From NCBI GenBank assembly GCA_934875675.1, contig CAKXIK010000027.1:1-37788 (forward strand): DNA of 37,788 nucleotides. The letters are read 5' to 3'. A program made the position numbers and the translations under genes. The stretch is from an uncultured bacterium (GTDB taxonomy: Bacteria > Bacillota > Clostridia > Oscillospirales > Acutalibacteraceae). Numbering within the stretch: the stretch's first letter is position 1; every line of letters begins with the position of its first letter. Below, piece by piece: positions 23,506 through 30,359 of this stretch. A model generated the notes under the pieces. That model worked only from the letters and a program-made list of their open reading frames with translations, was not told where the DNA came from and ran no database searches.

Positions 23506-24051
23506 ATGAAAACCAATACGAAAAATCAAGTCAGAAAACTGGTCTTTGCAGGGCTCTGTGTTGCAATCGGGATTGTGCTGCCGCTTGCATTCCATTCGGT
23601 GCCGCAGGGAGGCATGATCTTTTTACCGATGCATATTCCGGTGCTGCTTTGCGGAATGGCTGCGGGACCCGTGTATGGACTGCTTTGCGGTGTGCTGACC
23701 CCGGCACTTTCCGCTTTGATGACCGGGATGCCTGGAGCAGCAGTTTTGCCGGGAATGCTTTGTGAACTGGCAGTCTACGGATTGATTTCCGGTTTGCTGC
23801 TGAAGTTTGTACATACCAAAAGCAGAGCGGCAAATGTCTGGATTGCACTGATTGGTGCGATGATTTGCGGACGAATTGTGAGCGGGCTGCTCAATGCACT
23901 GATCTTCCGTGCGGGACAGTATTCCATGCAGATCTGGGTGACGGCATCGTTTGTAACGGCGCTGCCTGGTATTGCAATTCAGCTGATTGTGGTGCCGCTG
24001 CTGGTGCTTGCGCTGGAACGTGCCAAGTTAGTCGAACTACAGACATGCTAA
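23506..24051 (+). CDS. ECF transporter S component-like membrane protein
   Basis: This 181-residue, very hydrophobic protein has about six helices. The layout RKLVFAGLCVAIGIVLPLAF, then FLPMHIPVLLCGMAAGPVYG and a C-terminal pair of helices is that of the substrate-binding S subunits of energy-coupling-factor vitamin importers. The MHIPVLL-GxxxGPxYG stretch is typical of one ECF branch whose ligand I cannot assign. No ECF A or T components are encoded nearby, so it would share a remote module. The ATG at 23506 follows GAGGAGG; a GTG three bases upstream is possible. A terminator-bearing leader suggests control by a small molecule, probably its own vitamin. Confidence 0.8.
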   Translation: MKTNTKNQVRKLVFAGLCVAIGIVLPLAFHSVPQGGMIFLPMHIPVLLCGMAAGPVYGLLCGVLTPALSALMTGMPGAAVLPGMLCELAVYGLISGLLLKFVHTKSRAANVWIALIGAMICGRIVSGLLNALIFRAGQYSMQIWVTASFVTALPGIAIQLIVVPLLVLALERAKLVELQTC

Positions 24052-24055
24052 GGTG

Positions 24056-24107
24056 AAAAAACCATCGCACACCAGCGGTTAAAAGCCAGGCGTGCGATGG
24101 TTTTTTT
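24056..24107. terminator. Bidirectional terminator
   Basis: A 14-bp stem (24057-24070 with 24092-24105) carries A5 on the left and T7 on the right. It serves the S-component gene and the converging thioesterase gene. Confidence 0.9.
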
Positions 24108-24117
24108 ATCGTGTAAA

Positions 24118-24513
24118 TTATGCCTTGTGAAAACCGGTAGTGGTTACAGCGGCAACCGGAGTACCGAGTTCGTCAGTGACATCAATGCGGTAGCAGCAGG
24201 TAGAACGTCCGTTTTTGACGCAGACTGCGGTTGCAGAAAGCCGTGTTCCTTTGGCAGCACCCAAAAAGGAGATGTCCGAGCAGAGCGAAACGGTGCCCGG
24301 AACCTGCCAGTTGGAGGCAACGGCAAATGCAAAATCGGCAAGCGTAAACGCAACGCCGCCCATTACAGCACCCATTGCGTTTTTGTGTCGGGCAGCAAGC
24401 TGCAGACTGCAGGTGGCAGTGTGATCGCCGATGGAATCGATTACTGCACCGTTTTCGGTGGCAAAACGGTCGTTTTCAAAGAGGCTGCGCACTTGTTCAA
24501 TTGTTTTTTCCAT
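24118..24513 (-). CDS. Hotdog-fold thioesterase (PaaI-like)
   Basis: This 131-residue cytosolic protein of the hotdog superfamily most likely hydrolyses an acyl-CoA thioester. The family pattern is NAMGAVMGGVAFTLADFAFAVASN, in which the Gly-rich turn and the acidic residue on the central helix form the active site; the strands SDISFLGAAKGTRLSATAV follow. The start is the ATG at 24513, which lies inside the end of the DUF3842 gene (17-base overlap) with only a weak AGAAAGAAG site. Translation is therefore probably coupled to DUF3842. The substrate is unknown. Confidence 0.85.
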   Translation of the reverse strand: MEKTIEQVRSLFENDRFATENGAVIDSIGDHTATCSLQLAARHKNAMGAVMGGVAFTLADFAFAVASNWQVPGTVSLCSDISFLGAAKGTRLSATAVCVKNGRSTCCYRIDVTDELGTPVAAVTTTGFHKA

Positions 24514-24925
24514 GTGTAATTTCTTCTTTCTGCAAAATTGCCTGTACCGCCAGTGCGATGGTTTGAGAAAACGGCAGCTCAGGGGTTCCGGCAACAAAAA
24601 TATGGCATCGGTTCATGGGAATCAGAATTTTTTGTGCGCTGCTTTCAGAAACCGCGAGTGCCATACGCGGCGTAATTTCACCAAGCAGCGAATTGGCAGC
24701 AAGAATTCCAATAGGACCTGTAATGACATCCGCGCGGGCAGCATTGACCAGCACCGGGTTTTCGCCGGTTGCGCCTGCGTCTGCACCGGCTTTCATCATG
24801 GCGGCGGTGGCAGTGGTGTTGGTGCCGACGGCTATAATTTCGCCGGAAAAACCGGAAGCACGCAACTGCTCCACAATTGCTCTGCCGATTTTTCCCCCTT
24901 GTCCGTCAATAACCAGGATGTTCAT
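24497..24925 (-). CDS. DUF3842 family protein
   Basis: This 142-residue cytosolic protein begins MNILVIDGQGGKIGRAIVEQ, a Gly-rich nucleotide-binding-like turn. It continues with VGTNTTATAAMMKAGADAGATGENPV and ADVITGPIGILAANSLLGEIT, which I recognise as DUF3842 of Clostridia. Its function is not known; the fold looks like a small Rossmann-type domain. The ATG at 24925 has a GAGG site nine bases upstream and its own promoter. The thioesterase gene overlaps its 3' end, so the pair forms a two-gene unit. Confidence 0.85.
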   Translation of the reverse strand: MNILVIDGQGGKIGRAIVEQLRASGFSGEIIAVGTNTTATAAMMKAGADAGATGENPVLVNAARADVITGPIGILAANSLLGEITPRMALAVSESSAQKILIPMNRCHIFVAGTPELPFSQTIALAVQAILQKEEITHGKNN

Positions 24926-24959
24926 ATGCAGCGCCTCATTTCAGTTTAATTTTGCAATT

Positions 24960-24988
24960 ATTATAGCAATGACAGCGCAAAAATGCAA
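24960..24988 (-). promoter_or_regulatory. Promoter of the DUF3842-thioesterase unit
   Basis: On the minus strand, ATGCAA on the plus strand reads TTGCAT (24988-24983), followed by 17 bases and TATAAT (24965-24960), 35 bases before the DUF3842 start. Confidence 0.8.
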
Positions 24989-24999
24989 GAAAGGCAGGT

Positions 25000-26064
25000 T
25001 TAAGCTTCGCGATAGGAACGCAGTGCTGCAAGCAAAGCATCCATTTCTGCATCGGTGCCGATGGTGATGCGCAGGAAGCGGTCGAGCGGAGGCGTGGAAA
25101 AATAGCGAACCAGAATGTGGTTTTGCTTTAAATATGTAAATAGCTTTTCCGCGGAATAAATTGGATGTGTGACGAACAAAAAGTTGGAGGCAGAATCCGG
25201 CATCGTAAAACCAAGAGCCTCAAGAGCGGCTGCGGTACGTGCCCGTGTTGTCTCAATCCGCTGCACAACAGACTCAAAGTAGGCACGGTCATTGATTGCC
25301 GCTTCTGCACCGGCAATCGCAAGGCGGTCGAGTGTATAGGAATTAAATGAATTTTTAACGCGGTCAAGCCCTTCGATCAGCTCGCGGCTTCCGGCGGCAA
25401 GTCCAACGCGCAGACCTGCCAGTGCACGAGATTTGGAAAGCGTTTGCACCACGAGCAGATTGTCGTATTTTTGAATGAGCGGAATGGCGCTTGCGCCACC
25501 GAAATCAACGTATGCTTCATCCACCAGAACCACCTCATCGGGGTGCGCCTGCAGGATTCGCTCAATTTCGTTAAGCGGAAGAAAACGCGTAGTCGGTGCG
25601 TTCGGATTGGCGATGACAACACCCTGACTGCCCGGTTTCAAAAATGCATCCACATCCAAGGAAAAGTCGCAGTTCATGGGAACCGCCTCGTATGGAATCT
25701 GGTAAAGACCGCAGTAAACGGGATAAAAGCTATAGGAAACGGCAGGAAAACGCAGGGTGCCATCCCCGAAGAACGCCTGAAAGGCAACGGCAAGCACTTC
25801 GTCGGAGCCGTTGCCGACGAACACCTGCCCGGGTTCCAGTCCGTTTAGTCCGGCAAAAGCGCGGCGAACGGCAGAAGCGTCCGGATCGGGGTAAAGCCGC
25901 AGAAGTTCATTGTTGGCGGCAGAAATGGCTTCTGTCACCTTTGGAGAAGGCGGGTATGGACATTCATTTGTATTGAGCTTAATCAACTTCTCGCCATCTT
26001 TGGGCTGTTCACCGGGTGTATAAGGAGAGAGTGCGGCGGTATTTTTGTTCCAGAATCGGCTCAT
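25000..26064 (-). CDS. hisC: Histidinol-phosphate aminotransferase
   Basis: This 354-residue PLP enzyme of fold type I converts imidazole-acetol phosphate and glutamate to histidinol phosphate. Motifs: KLNTNECPYPPSP near the N-terminus, RLYPDPDASAVRRAFAG, NPNAPTTRFLP, VDEAYVDFGG and the PLP lysine Lys211 in TLSKSRALAGLRVG, then the C-terminal arginine in RFLRITIGT. The start at 26064 follows AAAGGATG. It is an orphan: no other his genes are in the window. It follows the DNA glycosylase by 26 bases, so the two are probably cotranscribed. Some paralogues act on other amino-acid phosphates, so the substrate is inferred. Confidence 0.93.
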   Translation of the reverse strand: MSRFWNKNTAALSPYTPGEQPKDGEKLIKLNTNECPYPPSPKVTEAISAANNELLRLYPDPDASAVRRAFAGLNGLEPGQVFVGNGSDEVLAVAFQAFFGDGTLRFPAVSYSFYPVYCGLYQIPYEAVPMNCDFSLDVDAFLKPGSQGVVIANPNAPTTRFLPLNEIERILQAHPDEVVLVDEAYVDFGGASAIPLIQKYDNLLVVQTLSKSRALAGLRVGLAAGSRELIEGLDRVKNSFNSYTLDRLAIAGAEAAINDRAYFESVVQRIETTRARTAAALEALGFTMPDSASNFLFVTHPIYSAEKLFTYLKQNHILVRYFSTPPLDRFLRITIGTDAEMDALLAALRSYREA

Positions 26065-26090
26065 GTCATCGCATCCTTTCAGTATTACAG

Positions 26091-26909
26091 CTATTTCAAC
26101 TTGATTTCGCGGCAGTAGCAAAATAAATATTGCTGCGCAATGCCGGCGTAAGGACCAAAAAATTCGGGGGATTTTCCGGGGAAGAGCTGTGTCATTGCGC
26201 GACCGATCCACACATCCACCGGAAATGCTTCCAGTCTGCCCAGTCCGTAAAGCAACACGCATTCGGCAACCTTTGGACCGATTCCGCTGACCGTTTGCAG
26301 CGCCTGACGGGCTTCGGGCAGGGGAGCATTCTCCAGTTCGGCAAGTTTTAACTTACCGGAAGCCACTTTTTGTGCAGCGTCCAGCAAATATTTGGCACGA
26401 AAGCCGCTGCGCAGTGGCGCCAATGTTTCCAGCGACTGAGCCGCAAGCACCTGTGCAGAGGGAAACGCAAATTGTCCGTTTCCGCACGGGGTTCCAAACG
26501 ATTCACACAAGCGGGAAATGATACCCTTGATACGTGGAATGTTGTTATTTTGCGAAATAATAAAGGAGCAAAGCGTTTCCCAAGGGTCTTGCTTGAGAAT
26601 CCGTACCCCCGGTACCAGCGCGCAAGCTTGCTGCATCACCGGAGAAAGCGCCGAAAGCTCCTTGGAAATTGCAGCATAATCACGGTCAAGATCAAGATAT
26701 TCCGAAAAGCCCAGTGCAGCAAACTCTTCGGCAGAAATACCGTCGATCACAAGCGATTCTCCCTGTGCGGAAACCTGCAGGGTTCGGCCGGCAACGACCC
26801 CGCAGAAAGAACCGTCGGACTGCTCGTCCCAACGAAAACACTGACCGCTCAAAAAGGTATCTGCTGGGGAAAAACCGTTTGCCGGCACGGTGATTTGTGT
26901 GGTATTCAA
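26091..26909 (-). CDS. Ogg1-like 8-oxoguanine DNA glycosylase/AP lyase
   Basis: This 272-residue base-excision repair enzyme of the HhH-GPD family should remove 8-oxoguanine opposite C. The N-terminal Ogg domain has FLSGQCFRW. The HhH motif is VSGIGPKVAECVLLYG with catalytic Lys213, and FPVDVW supplies Asp232. The Lys-Asp spacing of 19 equals that of human OGG1. IISQNNNIPRIKGIISRLC is the usual IxxQN region. The start is a TTG at 26909 after AAAGGAGAA. It lies upstream of hisC in one apparent operon, with a gap of 26 bases. Confidence 0.93.
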   Translation of the reverse strand: MNTTQITVPANGFSPADTFLSGQCFRWDEQSDGSFCGVVAGRTLQVSAQGESLVIDGISAEEFAALGFSEYLDLDRDYAAISKELSALSPVMQQACALVPGVRILKQDPWETLCSFIISQNNNIPRIKGIISRLCESFGTPCGNGQFAFPSAQVLAAQSLETLAPLRSGFRAKYLLDAAQKVASGKLKLAELENAPLPEARQALQTVSGIGPKVAECVLLYGLGRLEAFPVDVWIGRAMTQLFPGKSPEFFGPYAGIAQQYLFCYCREIKLK

Positions 26910-27108
26910 ACGCGATTCTCCTTTCTGCTTTTGTTTACAATTTATTTTACCATAAAACGCGGGGTTTGTGGTAGAATGAAACTGATGGAAAAAACGGAAG
27001 ACTTTTCGAATATTTTAGTACAGTATCACAGTAAAGCAGCGGGCGAAGCAGACGGAATGTTTTGTTCTGTAAATCAGCGGTCTGTTGAAGGAAAGGATTG
27101 GATAAAAG

Positions 27109-27804
27109 ATGAGAGAGGATATTTGCAGTATTCCGGTTAGTGAGGTGTTTGAGCCTAGGGACGGCTGCCCCATTTGCCGCATGGTTTCCACCTTGGAGGA
27201 ACATATTGTGGAATATATCACCGGTGCGGCGATGATGGAACCGGATGTTCGGCAGGAAACAAACAAAACCGGTTTCTGTCCCGAGCATTTTCGTATGATG
27301 CTCGCAAGGAGAAATCGCCTTTCGGTTGCACTGACGATGGAAACCCATCTCAAGGATTTGCTGCAAAACCTTGATTTTCACGGCAAAGCACCCTCCAAAG
27401 ATCAGCTTGCAGCCCTCAATTGCGCTGCGGACGGCTGTTTTGTGTGCGATCAGGTGGAGTGGGGACTGCATCGCCTGCTGACTGAGGTGTTTGTCCTTTG
27501 GCAGAGGGAAGAGGAATTTCGTACTCTGTTTGCACAGCAGAGCGGTTTTTGTCTGCCGCATGCAGCGCGGCTGCTTTCACAGGCACAAAAAGAAATGCAT
27601 CGCAAAGCATATCCGGCGTTTGCGGCGGCGGTGGCATCGGTTGCCAAAAAACAGCTGGACGTGATTGCGAGCGATGTTTCCGGATATTGTAAAATGTATG
27701 ATTATCGCAATGCGGGTGGTGATTGGGGAAATACAAAGGATTCAATTGAACGTGCAATGCTGTTTTTGACAGGGGAACCCTCCGTCCCCGACATGCAAAA
27801 ATGA
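27109..27804 (+). CDS. DUF6062 family protein (Cys-rich)
   Basis: This 231-residue protein has four spaced Cys/His groups: GCPIC near residue 19, GFCPEHF near 62, CFVC near 110 and GFCLPH near 145. They suggest metal binding, probably a structural zinc site. I recognise the layout as DUF6062 of Clostridia; its function is unknown. No signal or membrane segment is seen. The ATG at 27109 follows GGAAAGGATTGGATAA, close to the recurring leader motif. It is divergent from the glycosylase-hisC operon across a 199-base gap in which I see only a poor promoter (TAGAAT at 26972). Confidence 0.8.
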   Translation: MREDICSIPVSEVFEPRDGCPICRMVSTLEEHIVEYITGAAMMEPDVRQETNKTGFCPEHFRMMLARRNRLSVALTMETHLKDLLQNLDFHGKAPSKDQLAALNCAADGCFVCDQVEWGLHRLLTEVFVLWQREEEFRTLFAQQSGFCLPHAARLLSQAQKEMHRKAYPAFAAAVASVAKKQLDVIASDVSGYCKMYDYRNAGGDWGNTKDSIERAMLFLTGEPSVPDMQK

Positions 27805-28128
27805 CGTAGGGTTTACAAAAAGTTTTCAATTGCGGTTGACATAATTTTAGACCGACAACGCTTTGAACAATTCTCCACAATCCGGTTTCCCACCCGGAAT
27901 TTTGCTTGTACAGTTAAATTCGGACATGTTTCCACAGGATTTCTCCACATTTTCCACACAGTTTTCAACATAAACAGTGTATGCTGTGGAATTACAGCTT
28001 GTATAATCGGTCGAAAAACCAAAAAACAGTCCGATTTCTGCGATTCAATCAAAAAATGAATATTTTTCCTTACATTCGCCCAAACTATTCATCGCTGAAA
28101 AAAGGCTTTGAAGAAAAGGGGAATGCAA
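27805..28128 (+). promoter_or_regulatory. Intergenic region with DnaA-box-like repeats
   Basis: This 324-base gap has no gene. Five plus-strand sites match the DnaA box TTATCCACA with one or two changes: 27871-27879 (TTCTCCACA), 27928-27936 (GTTTCCACA), 27941-27949 (TTCTCCACA), 27950-27958 (TTTTCCACA) and a weaker 27962-27970 (TTTTCAACA). A TATAAT at 27992 lacks a good -35. No dnaA, dnaN or rpmH gene is present, so this is more likely a DnaA titration or regulatory cluster than the origin. Confidence 0.5.
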
Positions 28129-28392
28129 ATGATCCGCGGGATTAACCGTCAGATTATTGAGGTTAGCGATACAGACAGTGATTATTTTGAGCGGGCGCTC
28201 TTCTTTGTGAGTCCTGATTATTGCGATGCAGAGCGCACGGTGTTGGAACATGAGGCAAGGCGCGCGTTGAAACGTCTTGCGGAGCCCAGTAACCTTCGTT
28301 GCCGGCGCAAACGTCTTTGGCTTTGGGGAAGGTTAGCCATTGCAGCAGTTTGCGGAGCAGGACTGGCATCTCTCGGATTCTGGCTTCTGTAA
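28129..28392 (+). CDS. Small protein with a C-terminal membrane helix (87 residues)
   Basis: The start is the ATG at 28129, seven bases after AGGGG; ATG 28123 lies too close to that site. The cytoplasmic part (residues 1-62) opens with IRGINRQIIEV and YFERALFFVSPDY and carries basic clusters LRCRRKRLWLW before one helix (about 66-87, IAAVCGAGLASLGFWLL) that ends the protein. This makes it a tail-anchored candidate. I do not have a family name, although this start occurs in small clostridial proteins. It lies directly downstream of DnaA-box-like sites and 131 bases before DUF6512. Confidence 0.7.
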   Translation: MIRGINRQIIEVSDTDSDYFERALFFVSPDYCDAERTVLEHEARRALKRLAEPSNLRCRRKRLWLWGRLAIAAVCGAGLASLGFWLL

Positions 28393-28523
28393 TTGTCACA
28401 AAATCTTTGCTCCTCGTGCTCGCTGCGGCATGAACCGATTTTTTGCTTCATATGATGGAAGCAGGGACTCAACAACAGTGTGCAAACGGTTCCCGGTGCA
28501 TACTGGAAGGAGCGGTGGTCGTG

Positions 28524-29084
28524 ATGAATGAAAAGCGGTTTGAGCGGATGGAACGCTGGGGAGTGCTGATCTGCTTTGCGCTGGCAGTTTTGGTGCATTT
28601 TATGTATCAGTGGAGCGGGTATTCCATCTGGGCGGGGATTATCGGCGCCGCAAATGAGAGTCTTTGGGAACACGGAAAAATTCTGATCTTGCCCTATGGC
28701 TTGTGGAGCATCGTGGAATTTGCGGCTGCAAAACCATCTTTCAAGCGTTTTATTGTGGCAAAAACGGCGGCACTTTACGCGATGCTTGCCGCAATGATCG
28801 TTTTTTATTACCTTTACACGTTCTTCACCGGCGAATCAATCGTTGTGGTGGATATTATCAGTACGCTGGCATGGATGGTGCTTGGATTCGTTGTTTCTTC
28901 CGCATTAATGCGCTGCCCCAAAGCCGATGCATGGTTTACGGTGGCAGTATTTGCGCTGGTCTTGATGGTTGTCATGCTGCTGAGTTTTACCGTTAATCCG
29001 CCGCAGGTTGGTCTCTTTCAGGATCCCGTTACCGGTGGCTTTGGATTGTTTGCCAATACAGTTCCTACGATGATTCCGGTATAA
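28524..29084 (+). CDS. DUF6512 family membrane protein
   Basis: This 186-residue integral membrane protein has about five helices. It contains the family hallmark ANESLWEHGKILILPYGLWS at residues 43-62, in which Glu/His/Lys face a conserved pocket. I assign DUF6512 by this stretch; no function is known. The ATG at 28524 follows GGAAGGAGCGG. The C-terminus VNPPQVGLFQDPVTGGFG is also typical. The gene probably shares a transcript with the small tail-anchored protein upstream and ends at the terminator 29154-29192. Confidence 0.82.
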   Translation: MNEKRFERMERWGVLICFALAVLVHFMYQWSGYSIWAGIIGAANESLWEHGKILILPYGLWSIVEFAAAKPSFKRFIVAKTAALYAMLAAMIVFYYLYTFFTGESIVVVDIISTLAWMVLGFVVSSALMRCPKADAWFTVAVFALVLMVVMLLSFTVNPPQVGLFQDPVTGGFGLFANTVPTMIPV

Positions 29085-29153
29085 TGCAATTCATAAAGAA
29101 GATTCAACCCTGCAACGGGTAAGTGGATCGGGTGTTTTCCATCCTGAAGAGAA

Positions 29154-29192
29154 GTCACAGGAAAGCCAGTATTGGCTCCTGTGGCTTTTTTT
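29154..29192 (+). terminator. Terminator after DUF6512
   Basis: GTCACAGG (29154-29161) pairs with CCTGTGGC (29178-29185) with an inner GCC/GGC pair, followed by T7. The rest of the gap up to rlmB (29193-29464) holds a palindrome and the rlmB promoter. Confidence 0.85.
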
Positions 29193-29299
29193 GCGCTAAA
29201 CTGCAAATTTCAACCAAGCATGAGTAATCATAATTATTTTATCGTCGTGAGTTAAGCAGATTTGAGTCTTTTTTGATCCACATTTCTGTGGGGGAAAGT

Positions 29300-29326
29300 T
29301 TACAAAAACGTATGTAAATTTTGTAA
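29300..29326. promoter_or_regulatory. Inverted repeat upstream of the rlmB promoter
   Basis: TTACAAAA (29300-29307) and TTTTGTAA (29319-29326) form an 8-bp repeat with an 11-base spacer, about 65 bases before the -35 box. It may be an operator; half sites of the form TTACAA recur at 37418-37454. Confidence 0.4.
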
Positions 29327-29390
29327 CAATCCCGGGGAGAGAAATTCCCTGAAATCATTGAAATTTATGCGAATTTTCTTCTGATTTTTT

Positions 29391-29419
29391 TTGCTCTTGT
29401 GCAGCGGATATGTTATAAT
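29391..29419 (+). promoter_or_regulatory. rlmB promoter
   Basis: TTGCTC (29391-29396), 17 bases and TATAAT (29414-29419), 45 bases before the ATG. Confidence 0.75.
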
Positions 29420-29464
29420 CATTCTGTATAAAGACAAACTAATCTGGAAGGAACGATTATAAAT

Positions 29465-30250
29465 ATGAGAATCGAAGAAAATAACGAAGAAATGCGCCCG
29501 GCACGCGGCGAAGATGTGATTGCAGGACGCAATGCGGTTTCCGAAGCATTGCGCGCAGGACGCAATATAGACAGCATTCTGGTGGCTCGCGGAGAGCGTT
29601 CCGGTTCTGTGGCGGCGATTACCGCAAAAGCAAAGCAAAAAAACATTCCCGTCAAGGAATCCGATTCCCGCAAGCTCGACGCAATCTGCGGCGGTGCAGT
29701 GCACCAGGGAATTGTTGCGATTGCGGCAGTGGTGGAGACCGTGGAATTGGAGGATTTATTTCGCCGTGCAGAAGAAAAAGGCGAATCTCCTTTTTTTGTG
29801 ATTGCAGATGAAGTGGAAGACCCGCATAATCTTGGTGCATTGATTCGTTCGGCAGAAGCAGCGGGAGCACATGGCATGATCATTCCCAAGCGCCGTTCCG
29901 CAGGGCTGACCTATGCGGTTGGCAAGGCATCTGCCGGTGCGGTGGAACACTTGCCGGTGGCTCGTGTAACCAATCTTACTGCAACGATTGAAGAACTCAA
30001 ACAGCGGGGCATTTGGGTTTATGCTGCCGATATGGATGGTGAGCCGTGGTGCACCGTTAATCTTACAGGTGCATTGGCACTTGTAGTGGGCGGTGAAGAT
30101 CACGGTGTGGGACGCTTGGTGAAAGAAAAATGTGACGGCGTACTTTCTCTGCCAATGTGCGGTAAGGTTAATTCACTTAACGCGTCGGTGGCAGGGGCTA
30201 TTTTGATGTATGAGGCAGCCAGACAGCGGCTTGGAATCAAAGCTCGCTGA
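29465..30250 (+). CDS. rlmB: 23S rRNA (guanosine-2'-O)-methyltransferase, RlmB/TrmH family
   Basis: This 261-residue SPOUT enzyme uses SAM to methylate a ribose 2'-OH in RNA, by homology position G2251 of 23S rRNA. An N-terminal substrate-binding domain starts at VIAGRNAVSEALRAG. Motif 1 is DEVEDPHNLGALIRSAEAAG, motif 2 VVGGEDHGVG and motif 3 LPMCGKVNSLNASVAGAI; together they form the SAM trefoil knot. The ATG at 29465 follows GGAAGGA. The 110 bases to the next gene hold no clear promoter or terminator, so the ATPase-like gene downstream may be cotranscribed. Confidence 0.95.
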   Translation: MRIEENNEEMRPARGEDVIAGRNAVSEALRAGRNIDSILVARGERSGSVAAITAKAKQKNIPVKESDSRKLDAICGGAVHQGIVAIAAVVETVELEDLFRRAEEKGESPFFVIADEVEDPHNLGALIRSAEAAGAHGMIIPKRRSAGLTYAVGKASAGAVEHLPVARVTNLTATIEELKQRGIWVYAADMDGEPWCTVNLTGALALVVGGEDHGVGRLVKEKCDGVLSLPMCGKVNSLNASVAGAILMYEAARQRLGIKAR

Positions 30251-30359
30251 GCTTTGACGCTTGACCGTGCGGAAAGATAGTTTGCCCTGATGGGCGGTTT
30301 TCCGTCAAAAAGGAGAGTCTATTCCGGACACGGCTAAGGGAAAGGAATGGTTATTGATT

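Noticed and set aside
26975..27140. A 54-codon frame before DUF6062
   Set aside because: It lacks a ribosome site, overlaps the DUF6062 start out of frame and has no family features.
27805..28128. Chromosome replication origin
   Set aside because: DnaA-box-like sites are present, but no dnaA, dnaN, recF, rpmH or gyr genes are nearby, none of the boxes is a perfect TTATCCACA, and no clear AT-rich unwinding element stands out. Kept only as a DnaA-binding candidate.
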